Assembly (NCBI GenBank): GCA_965230495.1
Contig: OZ246004.1
Location: 3,100,001 to 3,164,000, forward strand
DNA length: 64,000 nucleotides
Direction of reading: 5' to 3'
Origin: JACJYM01 sp965230495
Lineage (GTDB): Bacteria; Bacteroidota; Bacteroidia; Chitinophagales; Saprospiraceae
Part shown: positions 1-9,828 of the stretch, one piece after another
How positions within the stretch are numbered: position 1 is the stretch's first letter
How the letters are laid out: each line of letters begins with the position of its first letter
The notes under the pieces: model-generated
Told to the model about the DNA's origin: nothing
Seen by the model: only the letters and a program-made list of their open reading frames with translations
Databases searched by the model: none
Program-made: the position numbers and the translations under genes

Positions 1-1
1 A

Positions 2-301
2 TTTGATTGTTACATAGGAATGAGACTTCATGGTGGAATTTTTTCAATGCTTTGTGAAGTACCTTCTTTAATTATAGGTTATGAGGAGAAATCTAAAGGA
101 ATATTTGAAAGCATGGGGTACGAAGCATATGAGTTTAATTACTCAGAACCCCTCTCTGTATGGAAGGAAAAAGCGAAAATATTCGTTGAGGATAAGGATA
201 CGATAAGGAATAGTATTACACAAAAAACCTCCTTGGCTATGAAAGAAGCGGAAAAGAGTTTATCAATAATTTTTGAAAGCTTAAAGAATGAAGAAATATA
301 A
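2..301 (+). CDS. Polysaccharide pyruvyl transferase family protein, C-terminal fragment
   Basis: The reading frame is open from base 2, so the gene begins outside the window and only about 99 C-terminal residues are present. The fragment opens with the G-M-R-L-H-G stretch (bases 17-34), the histidine-containing motif typical of polysaccharide pyruvyl transferases, which add pyruvate ketals to surface sugars. It ends in a helical tail. The next gene, a glycosyltransferase, starts 14 bases before this stop, so the two are translationally coupled and belong to the tail of a surface-polysaccharide cluster lying to the left. The family call rests on the one motif and the context. Confidence 0.65.
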   Translation, partial: FDCYIGMRLHGGIFSMLCEVPSLIIGYEEKSKGIFESMGYEAYEFNYSEPLSVWKEKAKIFVEDKDTIRNSITQKTSLAMKEAEKSLSIIFESLKNEEI

Positions 302-1436
302 GCTTGCAGTACTAGCAGATCTGTTTTTGCCTATTAGCCAGACTTTTGTATACGATCAACTTTTCCAACTTAAAGAATATTTTGAAATAATAATAATATG
401 CAACAAGATAGACAACACGGTATTTAAGCTTGATGACTTTAAGCTTTATAAGCTGCAGGAAACCAACTTAATAGACAGGATTTACGATTACTTTGCACGA
501 AGAAGGGTTTTTATTCCTTTTAGATTCGGGAGAAAGACACAAAGAAAAATATTAGAAATAATTAGAAAAGAAAGACCAGACATTTGTTTGATTCATTTTC
601 TTGAAAACAGTATAAGAAATACCATTCTAAAATATCTAGAACTACCAAAACTGACTATTGTACATGGTTATGATGGCTCGCGGCTACTTAAGAACTCCTC
701 AAGTTATAGACGTTCATTCAATGCAATGCTAAAAAAACAGGACTTTCATTTCATGTTTGTTTCGGAAGGACTTAAAAAAATAGCAGAAAAACATATGGGT
801 AAGAAAATATCATCACAAGTGCAGTACCTCGGCATAAACACTACTTTATTTGAAGAAAAAACAAACAAAGATCAGAAGGAAGAAATCAGATATATTCAAG
901 TATCCAGGTTGGTCCCCAAAAAAGGCACAGAATACGCTATAAGATCATTTAAAAGGTTTTTAGATCAAGACCCACTTATAAAAGCAAGGTTTGTAATAAT
1001 TGGAGAGGGCCCCCTCAGAGAAAAACTAGAAAAACTAATAGAAGAATTGAGTTTAGAACATCAAGTTATGCTTTTTGGAGAGAAGAATAGAAAAGAAGTT
1101 ATTAGAGAAATAAGCCAATCAGACATATTTGTACAACATAGTGTTACTGATTGTAAAGGAGATGCTGAGGGCTTACCAATAAGTATTATGGAGGCTATGG
1201 CAATGAACAAGCCGATTCTTACCACACATCATTCTGGCATCCCAGAATTAGTGAAAGATCAAATCCATGGACTACTCTACCAAGAAAGAGATGTAGAAGG
1301 GTTTAGTAAAGGTTTTCATAAAATATTAGAAGTTACTGGTGATGTCAACAGGACAAGGATTGAACAAAAATTTAATGTTCAATCCAATACGAAAAGGCTA
1401 GCTGAGGCAATAAAGAAAATTATTAACGAAGAATAA
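288..1436 (+). CDS. GT4-type glycosyltransferase (exopolysaccharide/colanic-acid type)
   Basis: A 382-residue GT-B fold glycosyltransferase, probably adding a sugar to a lipid-linked exopolysaccharide or O-antigen intermediate at the inner face of the membrane. The C-terminal half has the family 4 signature: a beta strand Y-I-Q-V-S-R-L followed by P-K-K-G near residue 205, the G-E-G-P-L segment near 240, and an E-x7-E nucleotide-sugar motif (E-G-L-P-I-S-I-M-E) near 298-306. The N-terminal half has the acceptor-side H-G-Y-D-G segment. There is no signal peptide. The ATG at 288 overlaps the preceding stop by 14 bases. Its 3' end overlaps the convergent sortase gene by 14 bases. Donor and acceptor cannot be read from the sequence. 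Confidence 0.85.
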   Translation: MKKYKLAVLADLFLPISQTFVYDQLFQLKEYFEIIIICNKIDNTVFKLDDFKLYKLQETNLIDRIYDYFARRRVFIPFRFGRKTQRKILEIIRKERPDICLIHFLENSIRNTILKYLELPKLTIVHGYDGSRLLKNSSSYRRSFNAMLKKQDFHFMFVSEGLKKIAEKHMGKKISSQVQYLGINTTLFEEKTNKDQKEEIRYIQVSRLVPKKGTEYAIRSFKRFLDQDPLIKARFVIIGEGPLREKLEKLIEELSLEHQVMLFGEKNRKEVIREISQSDIFVQHSVTDCKGDAEGLPISIMEAMAMNKPILTTHHSGIPELVKDQIHGLLYQERDVEGFSKGFHKILEVTGDVNRTRIEQKFNVQSNTKRLAEAIKKIINEE

Positions 1437-4400
1437 CCATTTTACTAAATCCTTTTTTAAAGAAACTATCTGCTCCTGATGAAAACCTTTCTATGTCCTC
1501 CTGATTTTCATTTTTCGCGATAACTTTATAAAAATATACGCCATTAGCCAATTTTGCTCCATATTCATCTCTTCCATCCCAGGAATAAGAAGTAATATTA
1601 TGACCAACCCTTAGTCTACCTAGTTCAGCCATGGATATTTGTTTTACAAGCTTACCTGAAACGGTGAATATTTGTATAGCCATATCGTTGGGAACATTGC
1701 CAGTAATAGTAAATACAAACTGTGTAGATGTACTAAACGGATTAGGATAGTTTAGAACATTGGAAATAGTTTGCCTTTCTACTACTTCAAATTCAATTAT
1801 ATAATCATAATCACCGGAAACATTGTTACTCTCATCACTTGTATTTACTTTCAAGGAATAATTTCCTGTTTTTAAATTAGGATAAAGTCTCAGAATAGAG
1901 GTATTATTTTCTAAATTAATGGCAGGAGAAAAGTCAATCATTTCTTCCGTCAAATTAATAAAGAGATTATTATCTAAATCTCGAAGTTCGTACTCAAAGC
2001 TTTCTAAGTTCTCCAGCAGTAAATAAGGATTTTCATCGGAGACGGTAATCGTAATTTCAGGTTTCGGAGCCACTATATCTCCATTCATTATATGTATGCC
2101 ATCAAAGGTAACATCAAAAACAGGATTGGTTCTATCCGGGTAGACAGTAATTTGTCTTGAAGCTGTATTATTATTAAAAGTTAATTCCCTTTGATCTTCA
2201 AAAGGATTGATTTTTAAATCAACTATGTAATTTCCTAATAGGTTTTTGGTTGGAATGACAGCGGAATACATCAAGCTATCATTGTGAAGCAGAGGAGCTA
2301 GGCGGGTAGTCACTTCCGTTTTGAGATTTTGTTGGTCTGTTAAGCTATAGCTTACTAAAAGACTGTCCATGTCTTGTTGAGTATAATTAATAGCTTTAAT
2401 CACAAAAGATAAGTTTTCACCTTGCTGAATAGAATCTTTAATTTCACCCACTTGAATATATGCATCTGGGAGAGGGGAAAAACTAGTTCTCCAAAAGTTA
2501 AGCTGAGGAGCTGTTTTATCAGTTACATCAGACATATTCAACCTTAATCTGATCTTATCAAATTCGAGAGGATTTATAGACGAGATATCCTGACCAGGGA
2601 GAACAGAGCTTATAAGAAGCGAGTCAGTATTATTGTCTAACATTGCCAGAACGTCTACTGAAATTGTATCATTTTCGTCAAAAACGTTAAAATCATAGTC
2701 TACTTTTTCCCAAGAACTAACACCAGTAATAGGTTCGGTAACAAAAACACCAGTACTTCCTCTGTATGGAAATGCCATGTTGGTAGAAGTCAAAGAAAAC
2801 TTATCTTCTCCCACATCTTCGCCAATCACGTACTTATTTTTCCTAAACATAAAAGTATAGGGTACATTTCCTCTTTCTTCTAGTTCATCAGTGAAAGTGG
2901 CCCCATGCTTTTCTAAGATTGAGAAAATAGAGTGTTCATAGATGTCTTCATCTTGTCTCCATTCATCCGTATTGAGTTCTGCATCTTCAGTTTTTAGAAT
3001 GGTAAATACACTGACATAATAACCATCAGGCACTACATTTTCAATAAAGTTGACTACTTTTTGTCGTTCTTCAGGAGAATTTGTTAAAAAACCAAAAGAC
3101 CTTTTAGCACCAATATTTGAACTTAAGATACTTCCATGATCACCTCCGGAATTAACTATATGGGAGCCATTAATAGTATCTAAAACGGCTATCGCAATTC
3201 CTTCGCTCATATAATTCCAAGGTCTTACAGAAACGCTAAATGTAGACAGATCTACTTGATAGCCTGTGACGTCTAGCTGCCAAATTCCATTGACTATTTT
3301 AATATTTCTTGTTTGAGGTTCGAATTGAAAAGATCTTTGATTATCTACATAAGCACTACTTTGATCATTTTTTAAATGCTGGAAATAATGACTTTGGTTC
3401 CAGCCCTCTTCACCATTAGACAAATAAACGAAAGACCGATTAGTCCATAAGGAGTCAGTAGAACTATTGGTATTCTTAATTCTCCAATAATATACGGTTT
3501 CATCAGTGAGACTTTGAAGAGGATTCGCAATTTTGGCTATACCATTCTTAACAGAGGAAGAAGATTTAAATAGTATTGGACTATTAAATAATTCTGTAGT
3601 ATCGATTTCGAAATCAAAGGCTATTTCTTGTCCAAAGGCATTGCCGGTACCTACGAGAAAATCGAAATTCTGTTGATTAACTATGGAAAAATTTCGAGGA
3701 AAAAGAGGCCTAACACCATTGTCAATAATGTCAAATTCAAATCCGTTTTTCCCAAAATTAGCTAATCTATTGTTTGCTTCAGAAAGTTCTTCAATCTTGT
3801 TTTCTTCATCGAGATAGACTTCTATTCTATTAGTACCGAGTACATTTTTCCCCTCTATAGGGATAGTAATTGATAAGTTATCAGAATACTTGGGAGAAGG
3901 GATTCTTTTTTTGACTACTAAAGCTGTATCTGCACTTGGGAGGATATGAATAAGTTTAATATCTAAACTATCTTCAATGGCTCTTCCAATGTTTAAGATA
4001 TCAAAAGAGAAATCAAACTGTTGACTTGTTAATTCTACAATTTTAGGATTCAGAGAAATTGAATTATAATCAACAGTATAGTCAGGAGCATCAAAGCCAT
4101 GAATTCTTACAGCAGGATCACCGTGAAGCCCAAACTGCTGATAAAGAGAAAGTCGAGACAAGTTATTATCATCTTTATTACGCTCGTTGATGGTTTTAAA
4201 CATATTTCCTAAAGACTCATTATAGAACTCTTCACCAAGGGAAGCATAAAAACTCTTACCATAATTGCCTTGGGTATTTAAGTAAGCAGACCCAGAGGAC
4301 GCTATATAACCGATAGCACCCTTATCTTCGATTAGCACCCAATCTTCGCTTACGCCAGAGTTAGAGGAACAAATATTGCCAGAATAACAGCCAAGAGCGA

Positions 4401-6378
4401 ATATAAATGGCAACTTACCAATGTTGTCATAGCTAGCGGCCTCTTTTAAACTAAAGTCCCATGTACCGACGGAGGCATGTCCGAAAAAGTTTATCATTGC
4501 CACACCATTATTGATGGAGTTTTCGATAAGCTGAATATCTGCTTCCTGAATCGTTGCACTTGAAGATTTAAAAACTTCAATAATATTGGCTCCGAATTGA
4601 TTGAATTTCAAGTCATCACCCATTTGTACTAAAAAGTCTTGAATCGTGCTTTTTTCACTTTCTTTTCCACCGCCACCAAGATGTAAGACATTTTTTAACC
4701 AAAGTTTATCTTTTTCTTGGGGAGCTTTTATTGCAGAATCATGGACTTTTAATTTATCTAAGTAGTTACCTACTTCTGCCATGCTTTTGGCGGCAACCCT
4801 TCCAATAGCAAAATAAGGATTTGGTCTGTCTTCGAAAGAAAACAACAGATAATCGCTAGGGGAATCTCCATAACTAGGTACAAAAAAAGTAGAATTTATA
4901 GGACTATCAATTTGTTCGTTAGTTCTGACGGAATGGTACTCTCTTCCTTTTCCTAGGATATTTACATACTCCAGAGGCCAGTTTTTCTTTGCCCAAAAAG
5001 AAAAGTTCTTGAAAGCGTGTAAATGATTTGGTATGCCATACCCGAAATGATCATATATCATATTTACGTCTACTACCTTAGCAGTAAATCCACCACCATC
5101 TACACTATTTCTATAATCTTCATAATCTTTAAGAGCATCTCTTTCGGCTCCTTGAGTTTGGTATAATTTATTACTGGTAAGCAGCAAATAGGAAAGATTC
5201 CAATTCCTAATATCTTCAAAAGTAAAAGAAGAAAGTGATGCTTGATTTTTATGTGTTGAAAAAAAGAAAAGCTCCTTAGATACATTTCCTTTTACTATTA
5301 ACTCATGGAAATCAGATTGAGGGTTTAGAACATATCTTTTCCCATTTTTTATATCGTAGACTATTTCCTGATCATTAATATCTAAGTTGCTAATTTGAAA
5401 ATAACGGTCACCCGAGTCTACATCTATGGAAAATTGATTGGATAGGTCAGAAACATCAAAAGTATGAGGATACGACAAAGCGACCACAGAAAGGCTATGT
5501 CTATCACTGTCACCATTGTTTGTTATTTTGAATTGATTTAGGCTTTCTAAAGTACTATTTGAAACAACAAAGCTTTTTTGAACGACTTCATATTCTCCCG
5601 TTGTGTCTCTTTCTAAATCAATATTATTCCATTGGTAATTTCTAATATTTTGAAAAATTCCATTCGAACCCGTTCGTATTTCTAAGCTACAAAAAAGCTC
5701 TTCGTCTCTATAAACATGATCAGAGGGTACTGAGATAGTAGAGTTTCTTGCCAACCCTTTAGAGAATCCTTCACTTGGCACAAAATTACTTAGTTTGACA
5801 TTGTCAGATCCATTATACGTCGGTTTAAAATAAGAGTTGTGAAATTCTTCGACCTGTTGATGTATAAAATACTTTTCTGGAATCAGGGTATTATTACCAT
5901 AATCGGGAGAAATAGTTTCATATCTTTTTTGAGTATTATTATCTCCCCACGTCAAATAATATACACTTGTATCGGATAGAAGACTATATTCTGGATTAAG
6001 TAAGTCTTCCTGCCAGTTTTTGTACAAAAAAGTATCGAGAGCAAGTCTGTTTTTTTCACCATAAAACTCTATATAGTCCGAAGGACTCATTATTTGGTTT
6101 GTGGAAGTATGGATATAAACATCTTTACCATTATGCCACAATTGTAGATGGTCGGAGGTGTTGCTATTTAAGTCGAGGCCGGAAGAAGCCAATTCTTGAC
6201 CGTATACACGAAAAACACCATCTTCGGCTACTTTAATTTTGATATATTGTTGATCATATTTAATCCACTCATTTCCTACAAGAGTATCTCCATTAACTGC
6301 CATTTGAGAATGAAGACTTAAAAAGGGAAAAAGCAAACCAAAAAAGCAAACTAAAAATCTCATATTAAATAAAATCAT
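1423..6378 (-). CDS. porU2: Putative type IX secretion system sortase PorU2 (C25 gingipain-like peptidase)
   Basis: A 1651-residue secreted protein. After a signal peptide (ending at H-S-Q) come a beta-rich N-terminal region and a C25 (gingipain/PorU) peptidase domain, roughly residues 400-780, with the catalytic pair visible as F-F-G-H-A-S (His near 633) and A-L-G-C-Y-S-G (Cys near 664). CARDB/Ig-like domains follow, then a FlgD-like C-terminal domain with Y-P-N-P-F and W-D-G-R-D motifs. Length and order match the PorU2 family of Bacteroidota, thought to cleave T9SS sorting tails and attach cargo at the cell surface. Two ATGs are possible: 6378 or 6363, the latter giving a more compact signal peptide. 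The neighbours are not T9SS genes, but several T9SS cargo genes lie in this window. The exact role relative to PorU is inferred from family membership. Confidence 0.85.
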   Translation of the reverse strand: MILFNMRFLVCFFGLLFPFLSLHSQMAVNGDTLVGNEWIKYDQQYIKIKVAEDGVFRVYGQELASSGLDLNSNTSDHLQLWHNGKDVYIHTSTNQIMSPSDYIEFYGEKNRLALDTFLYKNWQEDLLNPEYSLLSDTSVYYLTWGDNNTQKRYETISPDYGNNTLIPEKYFIHQQVEEFHNSYFKPTYNGSDNVKLSNFVPSEGFSKGLARNSTISVPSDHVYRDEELFCSLEIRTGSNGIFQNIRNYQWNNIDLERDTTGEYEVVQKSFVVSNSTLESLNQFKITNNGDSDRHSLSVVALSYPHTFDVSDLSNQFSIDVDSGDRYFQISNLDINDQEIVYDIKNGKRYVLNPQSDFHELIVKGNVSKELFFFSTHKNQASLSSFTFEDIRNWNLSYLLLTSNKLYQTQGAERDALKDYEDYRNSVDGGGFTAKVVDVNMIYDHFGYGIPNHLHAFKNFSFWAKKNWPLEYVNILGKGREYHSVRTNEQIDSPINSTFFVPSYGDSPSDYLLFSFEDRPNPYFAIGRVAAKSMAEVGNYLDKLKVHDSAIKAPQEKDKLWLKNVLHLGGGGKESEKSTIQDFLVQMGDDLKFNQFGANIIEVFKSSSATIQEADIQLIENSINNGVAMINFFGHASVGTWDFSLKEAASYDNIGKLPFIFALGCYSGNICSSNSGVSEDWVLIEDKGAIGYIASSGSAYLNTQGNYGKSFYASLGEEFYNESLGNMFKTINERNKDDNNLSRLSLYQQFGLHGDPAVRIHGFDAPDYTVDYNSISLNPKIVELTSQQFDFSFDILNIGRAIEDSLDIKLIHILPSADTALVVKKRIPSPKYSDNLSITIPIEGKNVLGTNRIEVYLDEENKIEELSEANNRLANFGKNGFEFDIIDNGVRPLFPRNFSIVNQQNFDFLVGTGNAFGQEIAFDFEIDTTELFNSPILFKSSSSVKNGIAKIANPLQSLTDETVYYWRIKNTNSSTDSLWTNRSFVYLSNGEEGWNQSHYFQHLKNDQSSAYVDNQRSFQFEPQTRNIKIVNGIWQLDVTGYQVDLSTFSVSVRPWNYMSEGIAIAVLDTINGSHIVNSGGDHGSILSSNIGAKRSFGFLTNSPEERQKVVNFIENVVPDGYYVSVFTILKTEDAELNTDEWRQDEDIYEHSIFSILEKHGATFTDELEERGNVPYTFMFRKNKYVIGEDVGEDKFSLTSTNMAFPYRGSTGVFVTEPITGVSSWEKVDYDFNVFDENDTISVDVLAMLDNNTDSLLISSVLPGQDISSINPLEFDKIRLRLNMSDVTDKTAPQLNFWRTSFSPLPDAYIQVGEIKDSIQQGENLSFVIKAINYTQQDMDSLLVSYSLTDQQNLKTEVTTRLAPLLHNDSLMYSAVIPTKNLLGNYIVDLKINPFEDQRELTFNNNTASRQITVYPDRTNPVFDVTFDGIHIMNGDIVAPKPEITITVSDENPYLLLENLESFEYELRDLDNNLFINLTEEMIDFSPAINLENNTSILRLYPNLKTGNYSLKVNTSDESNNVSGDYDYIIEFEVVERQTISNVLNYPNPFSTSTQFVFTITGNVPNDMAIQIFTVSGKLVKQISMAELGRLRVGHNITSYSWDGRDEYGAKLANGVYFYKVIAKNENQEDIERFSSGADSFFKKGFSKMVILR

Positions 6379-6520
6379 AATGCGTTAATCTCACGTTTTG
6401 AACAACAAAATAGCGAATTAATGAAATATTTATTGTGTAGGGAACAGAATTTTAACATTTACAAATCAAAATGTTTTCTGACTGACAACCACAAAAATTA
6501 ATTACTACCAACAGTTTTAT

Positions 6521-7336
6521 CTAAACTGCTACCTCATAATCTCTAAGGACTTGATTTAAGGAGGTTTTTTTGTCAGTACTTTCTGTTCGTTTGCCAATTA
6601 TTAATGCACAACTGACCTGATAACTTCCCGCGTTAAACTCTTTAGTGTAACTACCGGGGATTACTACACTTCTTTCAGGAACAACTCCTCTATAGGTAAT
6701 AGGTTTATCCCCTGAAACATCTATAATACGAGTAGTTTTGGTCAATACCACATTGGCACCAAGGACGGCTTCTTTTTTAATTCTTACACCTTCCACCACA
6801 ATAGATCTGGAACCAATGAAGCAATCATCTTCTATAATAACAGGAGCAGCTTGCAAAGGTTCTAAGACACCACCTATTCCAACACCTCCTGAAAGATGGA
6901 CATTTTTTCCTATCTGAGCACAGGAACCGACGGTAGCCCAAGTATCGACCATAGAACCACTTCCTACACGAGCTCCAATATTTACATAGCTAGGCATCAT
7001 AATAACTCCTTTTTCTAAGAAACTTCCATATCTTGCTATAGCATGAGGAACGACTCTCACACCCTTGGTTTTATAATCTGTTTTGAGAGGAATTTTGTCA
7101 TGAAATTCAAAGGGCCCCACTTCGATAGTTTCCATTTTAGCTATAGGAAAATAAAGAATTACAGCCTTTTTAACCCAATCATTGACTATCCAATCGTCTC
7201 TTGAAGGTTCTGCCACCCTTAATTTACCCTCATCTAACAACTGCATAACACTATGAACGGCACTTTTATAAGTTTCTTTTTCTAACTGAGAACGATCTTC
7301 CCAACAATGTTCAATTTTTTGTCTAAGTTCTATCAT
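6521..7336 (-). CDS. dapD: 2,3,4,5-tetrahydropyridine-2,6-dicarboxylate N-succinyltransferase
   Basis: Catalyses the succinyl-CoA-dependent step of the succinylase route to meso-diaminopimelate and lysine, in the cytoplasm. At 271 residues it has the normal family length. The N-terminal helical domain is followed, from about residue 95 to 220, by left-handed beta-helix hexapeptide repeats, with the segments G-A-R-V-G-S-G-S-M-V-D-T and G-G-V-G-I-G-G-V-L-E-P typical of DapD. The C-terminal tail with C-A-L-I-I-G-K-R is also typical. It begins one base after the stop of the upstream PAP2-like membrane gene, so the two are probably transcribed together. The functional call is firm. Confidence 0.96.
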   Translation of the reverse strand: MIELRQKIEHCWEDRSQLEKETYKSAVHSVMQLLDEGKLRVAEPSRDDWIVNDWVKKAVILYFPIAKMETIEVGPFEFHDKIPLKTDYKTKGVRVVPHAIARYGSFLEKGVIMMPSYVNIGARVGSGSMVDTWATVGSCAQIGKNVHLSGGVGIGGVLEPLQAAPVIIEDDCFIGSRSIVVEGVRIKKEAVLGANVVLTKTTRIIDVSGDKPITYRGVVPERSVVIPGSYTKEFNAGSYQVSCALIIGKRTESTDKKTSLNQVLRDYEVAV

Positions 7337-7993
7337 CTATATTATAATTCTATATGCTATAATTTGACTAAAAACACCTACCAAGAGGCCGCCATATATT
7401 TGATTTAAATTATGGGCTTTTAAATACAATCTGGAAGAACAGATCAAACCTACAAGAAAAATGGTCAGAATAAGAATGAGATCTATGCTAATACTGTAGG
7501 TATTATTGAAGAGATTTACGAAAATGTAATGATAGGTAAATCGGGATTTAATAAGAACCAATCCCCCCAAAAAGCCTCCAGCTCCCAGAGCATGTAAACT
7601 AATTTTAGTAAAGCTATTTAGGAAAAGAGAAGCAAACAAACCAATGGTAGCTCCTAACAGCAGAAATGAAAAAGCTGGAGGTATACTGGTATTTCCCTTA
7701 ATATTGATAAACAACCAAAGATAAAAGAGAGAAGTTATTATTATGGGTCCGATCCTGTCAGACCTTTCTTTCATTTTGAAATTTGAAATAAGACCCAGTT
7801 GCCTCATCATCAAAATGGAAAGAATAGGGAAGAACAACGTTAATAAAGCTACCGAGAGCAAGAAAATAACCTCTCCCTTTGAGTTAGCAAAACTGAAAAT
7901 GAAAGAATTAGCCTTGGTCAATAACAATAGACCGTAAAAGCACACAAATAAAGGGTGAAAAATGTAAGAAATTATTGAGGCTAATTGCTTCAT
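7337..7993 (-). CDS. PAP2-like integral membrane protein (degenerate phosphatase motifs)
   Basis: A 218-residue protein with about six hydrophobic segments. Three regions recall the PAP2 phosphatase signature: a basic stretch K-M-K-E-R-S-D-R, then S-L-H-A-L-G-A-G-G in place of the usual P-S-G-H, then S-R-L-Y-L-K-A-H-N-L-N-Q matching S-R-x5-H-x3-D except that the final Asp is Gln. It might dephosphorylate undecaprenyl pyrophosphate or a lipid phosphate, or it may have lost activity; the sequence does not decide. It directly abuts dapD downstream and lies 33 bases after the OmpA-family gene, suggesting a three-gene minus-strand unit. No substrate can be assigned. Confidence 0.6.
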   Translation of the reverse strand: MKQLASIISYIFHPLFVCFYGLLLLTKANSFIFSFANSKGEVIFLLSVALLTLFFPILSILMMRQLGLISNFKMKERSDRIGPIIITSLFYLWLFINIKGNTSIPPAFSFLLLGATIGLFASLFLNSFTKISLHALGAGGFLGGLVLIKSRFTYHYIFVNLFNNTYSISIDLILILTIFLVGLICSSRLYLKAHNLNQIYGGLLVGVFSQIIAYRIII

Positions 7994-8026
7994 ATTATAA
8001 AGATAGTTTACAAAAAGGAAAACAAG

Positions 8027-9697
8027 CTATTTTTCAATTATTCTGATTTCAACTCTTCTATTTTTTCGTTTTTCTTCTTCTGTCGTATTCCCTGCTATAG
8101 GCCTACTATCTCCAAATCCAACGGTAAAGACTTGATCGTTGTTTACACCCTCGTTAAGAAGAAAAACTTTGATTGCTTTGGCTCTATTTCGCGATAGTTC
8201 GAGAAGAGCTTTTTTATCACCGACATTATCTGTATGTCCTTCTATTCTAATTCGAATATTTGGTTTTCTAATCAAGACCGAAGCAAGTTTTCTAAGCTCT
8301 TCAAAAGACTCTTCTCTTACATCCGGCTTTCCTCTTTCGAAATAAATTTTTCGAAGAACAATTAGTTTTTTAGAGGTTATCTCAAATGGGAATACATCTT
8401 TCTCTTCTGTTAAATTAAGTTTTTTGAGATTTTTTTTCGGAGGAAGGATTAGGAAAATTTCTTTCGTTTTATTTTTTGAATTGATTAGATCTTGAGGGTC
8501 TACAAACTCATATTTAGAGACTCTGGAACGGTTTTTCGCAAAGAATCTCAAGATTGTATTCTTTTTAACCGATACGATTAAACTACCATCTCTGGAACGA
8601 AAAAATTCTTCTACACCCTTCTCATCGTACATTTCTTTCCAATATATTTCAGCAGGTATTTTCTTACCGGATTCTCCATCTATTACGTTTATGGTAATAG
8701 TAATATTATCCAAAGATGATCGAGGGCTTAGTTTTGCCCTGAATATATCACTTGAAGAGGCCCGATTAGATGAAAAATACAGAGTTTGACCATTATCAGT
8801 AGTAAAAGGGTATGAATCGTTAAATTCGGAGTTGACAGGAGGATTTAAACGCTTAGGAGGGCTCCAAAGAGTGTAAGTATCATCCAGTCTTTCAGAATAA
8901 TAAATGTCCATTCCTCCTAAAGAGTTAGGTCGATCAGATGAAAAGAATAACTTTTTCTGATCAAAACTGACAAAAGGGGTTAATTCTTGGAACGACGTAT
9001 TTATAGAGCTTATAGGAACAGGTTTGCCATATTTACGTGCTCTTAATTTTTTAGAAACGTAAAGATCAGAATTGTTGTAATGATCTTTCATAGATATTAT
9101 GATGAATAAAGAATCCATCGTCATGCTAAGGTTTACACTACTTTGGGTTTTATCAAAACCCTCTATTGTTATAGGAGCAGGAAAGTGGTATTCTCCATTA
9201 AATTTTTTGATTGTAGAAAACCCCTCTTTCAATCCGCCATATTTACTGAATTCATTTAACAATATATAGGTATCATATGGACCATAATTTGAACATATGC
9301 TATTAGGAAGAGCATTGTTAATGGGATAGCTTGGATGCTTAATGTTGTAAAACTTCTCACCAACCTTATCAGCTAGCCAAATCTCTTGATTGAAACTTGA
9401 GGAAATAGCATTTTTCACTTCAAAACCGGCTATTTCGGAGTATACTTCATTGAGTATGTCGTAATATTTTTCTTCTTCGTGATTTTCAAAAACATTTGTT
9501 CCATTAACCATAAGAGTATAATCAATCTCCGGAGAACCTACCCTTGTAAAGGCAAATTTGGTTTCATTAAAGTTAATAATTGGACAGATTTCATCAAATT
9601 CATCAGTATTTATAGGAAAGGGCAATTTCGTCAAACTATGTTGAGCAAAAAAAAGTTGTGTACAGATGCTGAAAAATATGCAAAGAATAGTTTTCAA
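8027..9697 (-). CDS. OmpA-family outer-membrane protein with PD40 beta-propeller repeats
   Basis: A cell-envelope protein with a WD40-like PD40 propeller in the middle (motifs L-F-F-S-S-D-R-P-N and L-Y-F-S-S-N-R-A, each followed by D-I-Y/F) and a C-terminal OmpA domain that binds peptidoglycan (E-G-H-T-D-N-V-G and N-R-R-V-E-I-R). This order recalls T9SS PorE-type and other periplasmic anchor proteins, but the N-terminal TPR of PorE is not seen. The open frame reaches 9721, but no ATG is available. The TTG at 9697 gives an ideal signal peptide, M-K-T-I-L-C ending F-F-A-Q, so I prefer that start; the TTG at 9721 adds eight residues. Its precise partner is unknown. Confidence 0.8.
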   Translation of the reverse strand: MKTILCIFFSICTQLFFAQHSLTKLPFPINTDEFDEICPIINFNETKFAFTRVGSPEIDYTLMVNGTNVFENHEEEKYYDILNEVYSEIAGFEVKNAISSSFNQEIWLADKVGEKFYNIKHPSYPINNALPNSICSNYGPYDTYILLNEFSKYGGLKEGFSTIKKFNGEYHFPAPITIEGFDKTQSSVNLSMTMDSLFIIISMKDHYNNSDLYVSKKLRARKYGKPVPISSINTSFQELTPFVSFDQKKLFFSSDRPNSLGGMDIYYSERLDDTYTLWSPPKRLNPPVNSEFNDSYPFTTDNGQTLYFSSNRASSSDIFRAKLSPRSSLDNITITINVIDGESGKKIPAEIYWKEMYDEKGVEEFFRSRDGSLIVSVKKNTILRFFAKNRSRVSKYEFVDPQDLINSKNKTKEIFLILPPKKNLKKLNLTEEKDVFPFEITSKKLIVLRKIYFERGKPDVREESFEELRKLASVLIRKPNIRIRIEGHTDNVGDKKALLELSRNRAKAIKVFLLNEGVNNDQVFTVGFGDSRPIAGNTTEEEKRKNRRVEIRIIEK

Positions 9698-9828
9698 TAT
9701 TTCCTTATATATGTGTTGCAAAAATGCAAGAATATTTATTATTTCAGTAATATGGAAAGGAGATAACTGGTTCTAAGTAACATTTTTAAAAAGATCACGT
9801 TAAATTAAATCGAAGGATAGTTTAAAAA

